Source of the DNA: Rhodoferax sp.
GTDB lineage: Bacteria > Pseudomonadota > Gammaproteobacteria > Burkholderiales > Burkholderiaceae_C
NCBI RefSeq assembly: GCF_018780565.1
Contig: NZ_JADMJN010000002.1
Coordinates: forward strand, 372,001-436,000
Direction: 5' to 3'
DNA: 64,000 nucleotides
Shown: positions 45,298 through 53,397 of the stretch, piece after piece
How the letters are laid out: the number at the start of each line of letters is the position of its first letter
Numbering within the stretch: position 1 is the first letter of the stretch
Notes under the pieces: model-generated
What the model was told of the DNA's origin: nothing
Database searches by the model: none
The model's input: only the letters and a program-made list of their open reading frames with translations
Translations under genes and position numbers: made by a program

Positions 45298-45753
45298 ATG
45301 CAAACCCGTCGCAAGACACTTAAACAAAGCGCGTTGGTCGCAGGCCTGCTCGCTGGCACCGGCCTGTTTCCACAATATGCCCTGGCTTTCAATGCGCCAG
45401 CATTTGAAGCCAAGAGCCTTGCCGAAGTACTCAAGGCCATTGGTGCGGGTGCCCCGCAAGCCAGCAAGGATGTGACCATTACCGCGCCTGACATCGCCGA
45501 GAACGGCGCCGTCGTTCCGCTGGGTGCTTCAACCACGCTGGCAGGTGTCAAGCAACTGCTGTTGCTCGTTGAAAAAAATCCGTCCGCGTTGATCGCCATG
45601 TTCAACCTGAGCGACAGCGTGGATGCCAATCTATCGACCCGCGCAAAGATGGGTCAGTCATCGGATGTGTATGCCGTGGCCATCATGAACGACGGCAAAG
45701 CCCTTTTTGCCAAGAAGGAAGTCAAGGTCACGCTTGGTGGCTGCGGCGGCTGA
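45298..45753 (+). CDS. soxY: Sulfur carrier protein SoxY
   Basis: A 151-residue periplasmic carrier whose C-terminal swinging arm ends GGCGG; the Cys binds thiosulfate during the Sox cycle. The N-terminal signal is twin-arginine-like (MQTRRKTLKQSALVAGLLAG), used to export the SoxYZ complex. The start is the ATG at 45298, with AAGGAG close upstream. 111 bp separate it from soxD, leaving room for a promoter or processing site. It pairs with SoxZ 46 bp downstream. Confidence 0.96.
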   Translation: MQTRRKTLKQSALVAGLLAGTGLFPQYALAFNAPAFEAKSLAEVLKAIGAGAPQASKDVTITAPDIAENGAVVPLGASTTLAGVKQLLLLVEKNPSALIAMFNLSDSVDANLSTRAKMGQSSDVYAVAIMNDGKALFAKKEVKVTLGGCGG

Positions 45754-45799
45754 TTGCCCCGATTTCATCGACATATTTTTTCAGAATCAGGAGTTCAAA

Positions 45800-46111
45800 A
45801 TGGCAGATCCGATGCGCATTCGCGCTCAAGTAGCAGGCAGCAATGCCACCGTTCGTGTGCTCATGGGCCACGAGATGGAAACTGGTCAGCGCAAAGATTC
45901 CGCGGGCAAGATCATCCCGGCCTGGCACATCACCGATGTGACGGCCACGCTCAACGGCAAAACCGTTTTGACGGCAGAGTGGGGCCCGGCTGTGTCAAAA
46001 AACCCGTTCCTGCAGTTCACCATCAAGGGTGCCAAGGCGGGCGACAAGGTAGGCGTGTCCTGGAAAGACAACCGTGGTGACACACGTACTGACGAGGCCA
46101 CAGTGTCCTGA
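45800..46111 (+). CDS. soxZ: Thiosulfate oxidation carrier partner SoxZ
   Basis: A 103-residue immunoglobulin-fold protein that forms the SoxYZ heterodimer. Typical segments are HEMETGQRKDSAGKIIPAWH and SWKDNRGDTRTDEATVS at the C terminus. There is no signal peptide, as expected, because SoxZ is exported in complex with SoxY. CAGGAG lies about nine bases before the ATG. Confidence 0.96.
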   Translation: MADPMRIRAQVAGSNATVRVLMGHEMETGQRKDSAGKIIPAWHITDVTATLNGKTVLTAEWGPAVSKNPFLQFTIKGAKAGDKVGVSWKDNRGDTRTDEATVS

Positions 46112-46164
46112 GTGTCGCCACTGGCTTTGACAATGGTCCATAAATAGTAGATGGAGACAAGACC

Positions 46165-46968
46165 ATGAAACAGACGAAACTGATCCTTGTGGCGGCACTG
46201 ACCGGCGCACTGGCTCCGGGTGCCTGGGCACAGAAGTCGGCTGCCGACGGCATTGCCGAATACCGCGCCATGCTGGCTGATGGCAATCCCTCCGAGCTGT
46301 TTGAAGCCAAGGGGGAGGATCTCTGGAAGCAAAAGCGGGGCCCTAAAAAGGAGTCTCTTGAACGATGTGATTTGGGCAAGGGTCCGGGCATCGTCAAAGG
46401 TGCCTTCGTGGAGTTGCCCCGTTTTTTTGCCGACACCAGGAAGGTGCAGGATCTTGAATCGCGTCTCGTCACCTGCATGGAAACTCTTCAGGGTTTCAAT
46501 GCGGCTGATATCGCAAAAACCCCCTTTGGTCGAGGCGAACAAAACAACGTGACCGCATTGGCCACCTGGATCTCGGGCGAGTCCAGGGGCATGAAATTCA
46601 ATTTACCTCAAACAGAAGTCGCCGAAAAGACGATGTACGAAGTGGGCAAGCGCCTTTTTTTTGCACGTGGCGGCCCGCACGACTTTTCCTGTGCGTCCTG
46701 TCATGGTGAAGACGGCAAACGTATTCGTTTGCAGGACTTGCCCAACTTGACGCAGAACCCCGGCGCTGGCAGTGGCTTTGGCGCCTGGCCTGCGTACCGC
46801 GTCTCCAATGGTCAGATGTGGGGCATGCAGTTGCGCTTGAATGATTGCTATCGCCAGCAACGATTTCCCTATCCGCTGTTTGGCAGCGATGCGACCATTG
46901 CGCTGGGCGTGTACTTGGGTGTCAATGGCAAGGGCGGTGAGTCGATTGCACCCGCGATCAAGCGCTAA
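46165..46968 (+). CDS. soxA: Cytochrome c subunit SoxA
   Basis: Catalytic subunit of SoxAX, which joins thiosulfate to the SoxY cysteine. It has 267 residues with signal peptide MKQTKLILVAALTGALAPGA. One heme site is present, CASCHGED (residues 176-180), with the catalytic heme-ligand Cys228 in RLNDCYRQQRFPYP. The position of the first heme in diheme SoxA shows only a single Cys (VTCMETLQGF), so this is a monoheme type. It lies 12 bp before soxX. Confidence 0.95.
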   Translation: MKQTKLILVAALTGALAPGAWAQKSAADGIAEYRAMLADGNPSELFEAKGEDLWKQKRGPKKESLERCDLGKGPGIVKGAFVELPRFFADTRKVQDLESRLVTCMETLQGFNAADIAKTPFGRGEQNNVTALATWISGESRGMKFNLPQTEVAEKTMYEVGKRLFFARGGPHDFSCASCHGEDGKRIRLQDLPNLTQNPGAGSGFGAWPAYRVSNGQMWGMQLRLNDCYRQQRFPYPLFGSDATIALGVYLGVNGKGGESIAPAIKR

Positions 46969-46980
46969 GGAGACTGAAGC

Positions 46981-47628
46981 ATGAAAAAGATAACCCCCTA
47001 TTTGACCTCGGTTGCCGTGCTGTTGATCGCTGGTTGTGCGGCCATGCCATCCGGGCCCGAACTGGACAAACTCACCGCCGACATTGTTCGTGCGTCTTTT
47101 CGTGACGAAGGGTTGGTCAAGATCGATCGCCTGGTTCAGGACGAGACCAATCGCGAGTGCAGTGCCGCCGATGTGGCTGGCAAACCCATTGATGAGAAGT
47201 TGGCCAAAACGATTGAAGCAGCCAACCTGAAGACCATCAAGTGGCCCTCTGACGGCAAGTTTCTCGGTGACTGGAAAGAGGGTGAGAAGATTGCCCAAAG
47301 CGGTCGCGGCCTGACCTGGACCGACGCACCTGGCCAGGCCAATGGCGGCAATTGCTACAACTGCCATCAGATTGACAAAAAGGAAATTTCCTTCGGCACC
47401 ATTGGCCCGAGTCTTTACAACTACGGCAAGCTTCGCGGTGTGAGCGACCCCAACAGTGCAGCATCGAAAGCCATTGTGGAATACACCTGGGGCAAGATCT
47501 GGAATTCAAAAGCCTACAACGCCTGCTCCAACATGCCACGGGCTGGCCACTCTGGAATTTTGAATGAGGCCCAGGTGCGTCATGTGGTCGGTTTGCTGCT
47601 GGACCCGAAGTCGCCGGTCAATCAGTAG
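46981..47628 (+). CDS. soxX: Cytochrome c subunit SoxX (lipoprotein-like, long form)
   Basis: A 215-residue partner of SoxA. The heme site is CYNCHQ (residues 125-129), and a Met near NMPRAGHSG is the likely second ligand. The signal ends in the lipobox LIAGC, suggesting anchoring of SoxAX to a membrane by lipidation; that is inferred from the motif only. The extra N-terminal segment before the heme is longer than in the smallest SoxX proteins. AAGGAG lies upstream of the ATG. A hairpin with T tract follows before soxB. Confidence 0.94.
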   Translation: MKKITPYLTSVAVLLIAGCAAMPSGPELDKLTADIVRASFRDEGLVKIDRLVQDETNRECSAADVAGKPIDEKLAKTIEAANLKTIKWPSDGKFLGDWKEGEKIAQSGRGLTWTDAPGQANGGNCYNCHQIDKKEISFGTIGPSLYNYGKLRGVSDPNSAASKAIVEYTWGKIWNSKAYNACSNMPRAGHSGILNEAQVRHVVGLLLDPKSPVNQ

Positions 47629-47644
47629 CCCGGTACCCGTACTT

Positions 47645-47668
47645 GCCCGGTTGTAAGCCGGGCTTTTT
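47645..47668 (+). terminator. Terminator-like hairpin between soxX and soxB
   Basis: GCCCGG-TTGTAAG-CCGGGC followed by five T residues, 17 bp after the soxX stop and 31 bp before the soxB start. With no separate promoter obvious before soxB, it may cause partial termination, lowering soxB relative to soxYZAX. Confidence 0.75.
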
Positions 47669-47698
47669 CGCTTCTCAAATATCAGTGATTGCAGAACC

Positions 47699-49429
47699 AT
47701 GAATTTAAGCAAACGCGAGTTTTTTCAGGTGCTGGGTGCAGGCACCATGGCCGGTATGGGCTTGGGCACCTTTGCTGAAGCCGATGCCGCCACAGCGGCC
47801 AATGGCTTGTATGACATTCCGAAGTTTGGCAATGTTTCGTTTTTGCACATGACTGATTGCCATGCGCAACTCAAACCCATCTACTTTCGCGAACCCAACG
47901 TGAACCTCGGGTTTGGCAGCATGAAAGGCCAGTTGCCCCATCTGGTCGGGGAGCACCTGTTGAAAGTGGCCAAGGTTCGCCCTGGTACGGCGCAGGCCCA
48001 TGCGCTGACGCACCTCGACTTTGAAAAAGCCGCCCGGCGCTATGGCAAGGTGGGTGGATTTGCCCATTTGGCCACGCTGGTCAAGCGCATGAAAGCCAGT
48101 CGGCCCGGGGCTGTTTTTCTGGACGGGGGTGATACCTGGCAGGGTTCAGGCACTGCGCTTTGGACCCAAGGCCAGGACATGGTGGAGGCCAGCAAGTTGC
48201 TGGGTGTTGACATCATGACCGGGCATTGGGAGTTCACCCTGGGTCAGGACCGGGTCAAGGAAATCGTCGACAAGGATTTTGCCGGCAAGATTGAGTTCAT
48301 CGCGCAAAACATCAAGACCAATGACTTTGGTGATCAGGTCTTCAAACCTTATGTGATGCGTGAAATCAATGGTGTGCCTTGTGCCATCATCGGCCAGGCC
48401 TTTCCCTACACCCCGATTGCGAACCCGCGTTACATGGTGGCTGACTGGGGCTTCGGCATCCAGGAAGAGAGTATGCAAAAGACGGTTGACGAGGCGCGTG
48501 CCAAAGGTGCGCAAGTCGTCCTGGTGCTGTCGCACAACGGCATGGATGTTGATTTGAAGATGGCCAGTCGCGTGACCGGCATTGACGCCATCATGGGCGG
48601 CCATACGCACGATGGTATGCCGGTGGCCAGCATCGTGACCAACAAAAGCGGCAAGACCATCGTGACCAATTCAGGCTCGAACAGCAAATTTTTGGGTGTA
48701 CTGGATTTCGAGGTTAAGGACGGCGCGGTCAAGGATTTCCGCTACAAGCTGTTGCCGGTGTTTGCCAACATGCTGCCGGCTGACAAGGCGATGGATGAGC
48801 TCATCACACGGGTTCGCGCACCTTACGAGGCTAAGCTGAATGAAAAGCTGGCGATCAACGACGGGTTTCTTTACCGCCGCGGTAACTTCAGCGGCACCGG
48901 TGACCAGCTCCTGCTGGATGCCTTGATGGAAGTGCAGGGCGCAGACATTGCTTTTTCGCCTGGCTTTCGCTGGGGCACCACGTTGCTGCCGGGGCAGGCC
49001 ATTACCCGCGAATGGCTGATGGACATGACCGCCATTACTTACCCCTACACCACCGTGTCGGAGATGACGGGGACCACCATCAAAACGATTCTGGAAGACG
49101 TGGGCGATAACCTCTTCAATCCCGACCCTTATTACCAGCAGGGCGGCGATATGGTGCGTGTGGGCGGGCTTCAATACAGCTGCAATCCCACAGCGCCCAT
49201 GGGCAAGCGTATTGATGACATGCGCCTGAATGGCAAGCCCGTTGAAGCCGACCGCAAATACAAGGTGGCGGGCTGGGCCCCTGTGTCTGAAGAGGCCAGG
49301 AATGCTGGCGGCAAGCCGATTTGGGACCTGGTCGAGCCTTGGCTCAAGGCCAAGGGCACGGTGTCGGCACGCAAGCTCAATGTGCCCAAGCTGGTGGGTG
49401 TGCAGGACAACCCGGGTTTTGTCGCATGA
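47699..49429 (+). CDS. soxB: Thiosulfohydrolase SoxB
   Basis: Dimanganese hydrolase releasing sulfate from SoxY-thiosulfonate. It has 576 residues, with a twin-arginine-less but Tat-like N terminus (MNLSKREFFQVLGAGTMAGM). The metallophosphatase motifs are FLHMTDCHAQLKPIYFREP (near residue 50), FLDGGDTWQGSGTALW (near 140), and GGHTHDGMPVA (near 300). The C-terminal 5'-nucleotidase-like domain follows. Last gene of the soxCD-YZAXB run. Confidence 0.96.
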   Translation: MNLSKREFFQVLGAGTMAGMGLGTFAEADAATAANGLYDIPKFGNVSFLHMTDCHAQLKPIYFREPNVNLGFGSMKGQLPHLVGEHLLKVAKVRPGTAQAHALTHLDFEKAARRYGKVGGFAHLATLVKRMKASRPGAVFLDGGDTWQGSGTALWTQGQDMVEASKLLGVDIMTGHWEFTLGQDRVKEIVDKDFAGKIEFIAQNIKTNDFGDQVFKPYVMREINGVPCAIIGQAFPYTPIANPRYMVADWGFGIQEESMQKTVDEARAKGAQVVLVLSHNGMDVDLKMASRVTGIDAIMGGHTHDGMPVASIVTNKSGKTIVTNSGSNSKFLGVLDFEVKDGAVKDFRYKLLPVFANMLPADKAMDELITRVRAPYEAKLNEKLAINDGFLYRRGNFSGTGDQLLLDALMEVQGADIAFSPGFRWGTTLLPGQAITREWLMDMTAITYPYTTVSEMTGTTIKTILEDVGDNLFNPDPYYQQGGDMVRVGGLQYSCNPTAPMGKRIDDMRLNGKPVEADRKYKVAGWAPVSEEARNAGGKPIWDLVEPWLKAKGTVSARKLNVPKLVGVQDNPGFVA

Positions 49430-49540
49430 CCGCCTGAAACAGTCTGCGTATGTCGGAAAAATTTACACAGGGAACGCTTCCCGACTGAATCCATCAAGAG
49501 TTGTCTGCATAAGCTCCTGTTTTCAAAGGATTTTCTTGAT

Positions 49541-49556
49541 TTGGCTCAAGAATTGC
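49541..49556 (+). promoter_or_regulatory. Sigma-54 (-24/-12) type promoter
   Basis: TTGGCTC-AAGAA-TTGC matches the sigma-54 consensus TTGGCAC-N5-TTGC with one mismatch and exact spacing. It lies 73 bp upstream of the PEP-CTERM hydrolase start. RpoN-linked control (PrsK/PrsR) is associated with PEP-CTERM/exosortase systems as I recall, which strengthens the match. Confidence 0.65.
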
Positions 49557-49628
49557 GTGCTTGTTGGTAGCTGATCGTCCAGGGAGGATGTCTCGGCTAG
49601 CAACATCAACAATTACCTGAGACTCAAG

Positions 49629-50651
49629 ATGCAATTCAAACGCCTTCGTTCCATTTTCTTGCCCCTTGTGGTGAGCTTGCCGCTGACTGCGCTGGCCGGC
49701 CCGTTTACCAGCATGTTCGTGTTTGGCGACAGTTTGTCCGATACCGGCAATCTGGCTGTTCTGGGAGGCGGGGTTTTGCCACCGCAGCCTCCGTCGTTCG
49801 GCTTCAATGGCCCCTACTATCAAAACGCCCAGCTGTCGAATGGTCCTGTGTGGATCGAGGGCTTGGCCGCTGGCTTGGGGTTAAGCAGCAACAATGCTGC
49901 GCCAGCGCTGATGGGTGGCAACAACTATGCTTTTGCGGGTGCTCGCACTGACACTGCGTTGACGCCTCCGGGGGTGTTGGCCCAGGCCGTCGGCCTGTGG
50001 GGAACGGGCTATGCCCCTTGGGGCTTGACCGGCCACGCCGCTGCCGATCCAAATGCCCTGTACGTGGTGGTTGGCGGTGGCAATGACATGCGTGATGCAC
50101 GCTCAGCTGCGGGGGGTGACGCCAATTCTCGTCAGGCGGCTGCGGTGGCCGCGGTCTTCAACCTTCAGCAAACCATTGGATTCCTGTACGGGTTGGGTGC
50201 GAGGAATGTACTGGTTTCCACTTTGCCAGACTTGGGCTACACGCCGGAGGCGATCCATGCCAATCTGGTGGCGGAGTCGACAGATGCCACCCATCGTTTC
50301 AATGCACTGATTGGAACGGGCCTGATGGGGCTGGGTGCTTTCATGCCGGGCCTTCACATGAATCTGCTGGACATGGCGGGTCTGACCGATGACATCGTGG
50401 CCAATCCGGGTAGCTATGGCATCACCAACACCAATCAGCCGTGCCTCGGCTTTGGTTACCCCGGTCAAGAGGGCACGGTGAGCTGTGAGCAATCGGCGTT
50501 TGCGGATGTGCTGCATCCCTCTGCTCTGGTACATGGTCTGATTGCCCGCGCGGCGCTGGATGTGCTGGGTGTGCCCGAGCCGGACATGCTGGCATTGTTC
50601 GGGCTGGCAGTGCTGGCGCTGGTCGCGGCTCGTCGTCGGCGCATGGTTTGA
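49629..50651 (+). CDS. GDSL/SGNH-family hydrolase with PEP-CTERM sorting signal
   Basis: A 340-residue secreted esterase/lipase-like protein. A signal peptide (FLPLVVSLPLTALA) precedes the GDSL block FVFGDSLSDTGNLAVLG with the catalytic Ser. VVGGGNDMRDA is the Asn block, and DVLHPSALVHGLIA holds the catalytic Asp/His. The C terminus reads VPEPDMLALFGLAVLALVAA followed by four Arg: PEP motif, membrane helix and basic cluster, the PEP-CTERM signal processed by exosortase. The exosortase itself is not in this window. A good terminator follows at 50747. Confidence 0.9.
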   Translation: MQFKRLRSIFLPLVVSLPLTALAGPFTSMFVFGDSLSDTGNLAVLGGGVLPPQPPSFGFNGPYYQNAQLSNGPVWIEGLAAGLGLSSNNAAPALMGGNNYAFAGARTDTALTPPGVLAQAVGLWGTGYAPWGLTGHAAADPNALYVVVGGGNDMRDARSAAGGDANSRQAAAVAAVFNLQQTIGFLYGLGARNVLVSTLPDLGYTPEAIHANLVAESTDATHRFNALIGTGLMGLGAFMPGLHMNLLDMAGLTDDIVANPGSYGITNTNQPCLGFGYPGQEGTVSCEQSAFADVLHPSALVHGLIARAALDVLGVPEPDMLALFGLAVLALVAARRRRMV

Positions 50652-50746
50652 CCGTTCAGGGGCCTGATTCCCCGGACCCCTGAAAAATAGACGCGTCTTT
50701 GTTGGCGAGCGCACAGATGATTCTTTGACGAATGAATAAGCTGCAG

Positions 50747-50777
50747 TTGCAGGTCATTGTTTGACCTGCAATTTTTG
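50747..50777 (+). terminator. Rho-independent terminator after the PEP-CTERM hydrolase
   Basis: TTGCAGGTCA-TTGTT-TGACCTGCAA followed by TTTTTG: a perfect 10-bp stem with a T tract, between the hydrolase and csbD. Confidence 0.88.
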
Positions 50778-50809
50778 TAATTCATTCCAAATTTTCGAGG
50801 AAAAGCATC

Positions 50810-51007
50810 ATGAACAAAGACCAGGCCAAGGGCAGCGTCAAAAGTGTTGTCGGTAAAGTGCAAGCTGAAGCGGGCAAGCTGGTGGGCAACCGGGAGCTGC
50901 AAGCAGAAGGATTGAAAAATCAGCTCCTGGGCAAGGCGCAAACTCATTTGGGCGATGCCAAAGAGGCGGTTCAAGACATCAAAAAGGCTGTCAAATCCGT
51001 CCTTTGA
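50810..51007 (+). CDS. CsbD-family stress protein
   Basis: A 65-residue hydrophilic protein (MNKDQAKGSVKSVVGKVQAE, then KLVGNRELQAEGLKNQLLGK) matching the CsbD/YjbJ family of abundant stress-induced proteins of unknown mechanism. GAGGAAAAG lies upstream of the ATG. It is 35 bp before the BON lipoprotein gene, probably co-transcribed. Confidence 0.92.
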   Translation: MNKDQAKGSVKSVVGKVQAEAGKLVGNRELQAEGLKNQLLGKAQTHLGDAKEAVQDIKKAVKSVL

Positions 51008-51042
51008 CAAACCCCAATTAACTCTTACTGGAGATTCACATC

Positions 51043-51357
51043 ATGTACATCCGCACCGCACTCGCTGCCACCATTACCGCAGTTGTTCTGCTGACCGCTA
51101 CAGGTTGCGCGGTCACCCGCGGTCAGGAAACTGTCGGCGCCTACATTGATGACGCTGGCATCACCACCCTGATCAAGTCACGCTTTGTTGAAAACACGTT
51201 GGTCGATGCTGCAGCCATCAAAGTGGAAACCCTCAACGGCACCGTCATGCTGTCTGGCTTTGCCAAGAATGCCACAGAGCGCAACACGGCCGAAGGCATC
51301 GCGCGTGGTGTCAGCGGCGTGAAGGCTGTCCGCAACGAGATCGCCATTCGTCCCTGA
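51043..51357 (+). CDS. BON-domain lipoprotein, paralogue 1
   Basis: A 104-residue lipoprotein with lipobox TATGC (Cys22) and one BON domain (VETLNGTVMLSGFAKNATER, GVKAVRNEIAIRP). BON domains bind phospholipid or tether envelope structures (OsmY-like). A near copy with about 84 of 104 identical residues lies at 56030. Co-directional with csbD. Confidence 0.9.
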   Translation: MYIRTALAATITAVVLLTATGCAVTRGQETVGAYIDDAGITTLIKSRFVENTLVDAAAIKVETLNGTVMLSGFAKNATERNTAEGIARGVSGVKAVRNEIAIRP

Positions 51358-51428
51358 ACGAGTCCGCCGCAGCAACGCCCCGGATTCGGTAACGACTCCC
51401 GGGGCGATTCAGTAGTAGTAGGATTCCC

Positions 51429-52187
51429 ATGAAGGATCGGCATCTCTCCATGAAGTTGTTGGCTGGGACGTCGGGGCTCCCTCTGCTCATGGCCCTGGGA
51501 CTCCTGTCTGCATCAGGCTGTGCAGCCATCCTCGCCGAGCTGAAGCGAAAATCCGGTGACATCGATGTGCTTGACAAGCATATTGCGCTTGAGCAGGCGA
51601 TTGTTGGCCGTCCGCTGGTTCTGGGAAACAAGGTGACTTTGTTACAGGATGGCGCAGCCACTTATGCGGCGATGTTCGATGCCATTCGCACAGCCAGGGA
51701 CCATATCAATATTGAGTCCTATATCTTTGAAGATGATGAGATCGGGCGGCAGTTTGCCAACCTGCTGTTGGAGCAACAAACCCGCGGTGTTCAGGTCAAC
51801 TTGATTGACGACAGCGTGGGTGGGCTCAATACGCCCAAGGCGTTCTACGAGCGCCTTGCCTAGGCCGGTGTGGCGGTATTGGAATTCAATCCGCTCAATC
51901 CTTTGTTGGCCAAGAAATCATGGTTGATCTACAACCGCGACCATCGAAAACTGCTGGTGGTGGACGGCCGCATAGCGTTCCTTGGCGGCGTGAATCTGGA
52001 CTGGCGCAGTTTTCTAGACAACGACGAGGTCAATGCGGTGGTGATCGGGCGTGAATTCAGCGCGAAGATGAAGACCATGTTTGACCAAGACCTGGCGGCA
52101 TCTGAAGCGATTGACCAGGACCGCTGGGAAAAGAGACCCTTGACGATGCGCCTCAAGGAATGGATGGCGCGTCTTATCTGCGGCTAA
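51429..52187 (+). pseudogene. Phospholipase D/cardiolipin synthase-like lipoprotein, disrupted
   Basis: The frame begins MKDRHLSMKLLAGTSGLPLL with a lipobox-like SASGC, then ALEQAIVGRPLVLGNKVTLL and DDSVGGLNTPKAFYERLA. It meets an in-frame TAG at 51861 where family members usually have Gln or another residue, then resumes in the same frame (AGVAVLEFNPLNPLLAKKSW). The first HKD motif NRDHRKLLVVDGRIAFLGGV runs straight into NLDWRSFLDNDEVNAVVIG, which belongs after the second HKD motif. By comparison with remembered full-length proteins, roughly 200 residues are missing. The end (ARLICG) also lacks the usual Trp-rich terminus. Confidence 0.85.
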
Positions 52188-52389
52188 CAACCAGCAGCAG
52201 CCCACCAACCACGATGGCGCCAATGCTAACGAGAAGTGGAATATTGACAGTTTCCCGCTCCTGAACCTTGACCTCCAGCGGGCCTAGTTTCAATCCGGTG
52301 GTTTCCTTGGTGTAGCTGAAGCTGCCGTAGGCGAGACCGAAGCAGCCTGCCGCGATGAGGATGATGCCGATAAGTTTGGTGGGATTCAT
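52174..52389 (-). CDS. DUF3185-family small membrane protein
   Basis: A 71-residue protein with two hydrophobic segments (KLIGIILIAAGCFGLAYGSF and LLVSIGAIVVGGLLLVVSRR) separated by a polar loop with KLGPLEVKVQERETV, as in DUF3185 proteins. The function is unknown. Its 3' end overlaps the end of the disrupted phospholipase gene, consistent with a deletion junction there. The 235 bp upstream of it hold no clear gene. Confidence 0.85.
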   Translation of the reverse strand: MNPTKLIGIILIAAGCFGLAYGSFSYTKETTGLKLGPLEVKVQERETVNIPLLVSIGAIVVGGLLLVVSRR

Positions 52390-52624
52390 GGGGTGGTTTC
52401 TCCGTTAAAAATGGAATGGGTGGGGCACTGTTTGCACGGCGTTTCGGATGTTGAACTGGATCGGATTCATTGACAAGGCAACGATAGTTGAAATGCTTGT
52501 GCAGGTATGTGCGCAAGCGAACGGAAATACCCCGGCAAAGCCGAGGATGCCACTGGCACGGCGCCACCGAGTATCACGATTGGAACCGAATTGACCATCA
52601 AGAAGTAACTGAACTGCGCGGGCC

Positions 52625-53392
52625 TTATCGGCTTGGTCGGGCGGAGGCGGTCTCTTGCCGGTAACGCACATCCGACAGCAGGCGATCCAGTTCCTTCTTG
52701 ACCACGGCATAGCATTCGCAGGCACGGACTTCCAGGCCGCAGCGGTCCAGCACACCGATGTGTCCCCGGCGGTAGCGAATGTAGCCGGCATTTTGCAGAT
52801 TGCCAGCAGCTTCAGTCACGCTCTCCCGGCGGACACCGAGCATGCCCGCCACCAGTTCCTGCGTCATGATCAGGTCAGCCGACGGCAGCCGATCCAGCGT
52901 GAGCAATAACCACCTACAAAGTTGCTGCTCTATCGAGTGGTGCCGGTTGCAGACCGCCGTTTGGGCCATCTGGGTCATCAAGGCCTGCGTGTAGCGCAGC
53001 AGCAAACCTTGCATGAGCCCCGCGCGGTTGAATGCTTCCATCAGAATCCGACGCTCCAACCGGTAGGCATGGCCTGCGGTTTGAACCACGGCGGAGCTGG
53101 AGGTGGTGTCTCCGCCCATGAACAGGGAGGTGCCCACCACACCTTCATTGCCCACACCCGCGGTCTCTGCCGAAGCGCCGGACTCGGTGACGTAGTGCAG
53201 CGAGACGATCGAGGTGGTCGGAAAATAGGCATGGCGCAGTTGCGTGCCGGGTTCATAGAGCATTTGTCCAATCGCCATGGGAACCAGTTCCAGATGGATA
53301 GACAGGGGCGCGAACTCGGCCTCCGGCAGGGCTGCCAGCAGGTGATTTTGATTGGGGTCGTGGGGCGTGGACATGGCGATGTGTGCAAGCAT
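52625..53392 (-). CDS. Crp/Fnr-family transcriptional regulator
   Basis: A 255-residue regulator with an N-terminal cyclic-nucleotide-like barrel (MLYEPGTQLRHAYFPTTSIV, VGVGNEGVVGTSLFMGG) and a C-terminal winged helix, MTQELVAGMLGVRRESVTEA. No Fnr-type cysteine cluster is seen, so it is not an oxygen-sensing FNR. It is preceded by a PAS response regulator whose stop lies 5 bp before this start, suggesting one operon. An ATG at 53374 (MSTPHDPN) is an alternative start. The ligand is unknown. Confidence 0.85.
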   Translation of the reverse strand: MLAHIAMSTPHDPNQNHLLAALPEAEFAPLSIHLELVPMAIGQMLYEPGTQLRHAYFPTTSIVSLHYVTESGASAETAGVGNEGVVGTSLFMGGDTTSSSAVVQTAGHAYRLERRILMEAFNRAGLMQGLLLRYTQALMTQMAQTAVCNRHHSIEQQLCRWLLLTLDRLPSADLIMTQELVAGMLGVRRESVTEAAGNLQNAGYIRYRRGHIGVLDRCGLEVRACECYAVVKKELDRLLSDVRYRQETASARPSR

Positions 53393-53397
53393 TGCTG

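Noticed and set aside
51861..51863. In-frame TAG as possible programmed readthrough or recoding
   Set aside because: The same gene also has an internal deletion joining the two HKD motifs and an abnormal end, so simple decay explains it better.
52390..52624. Possible DUF3309-like fragment on the minus strand
   Set aside because: A short hydrophobic run with Gly-Ala-Val-Pro is suggestive, but the conserved Trp/His/Gly-Tyr-Gly positions are absent.
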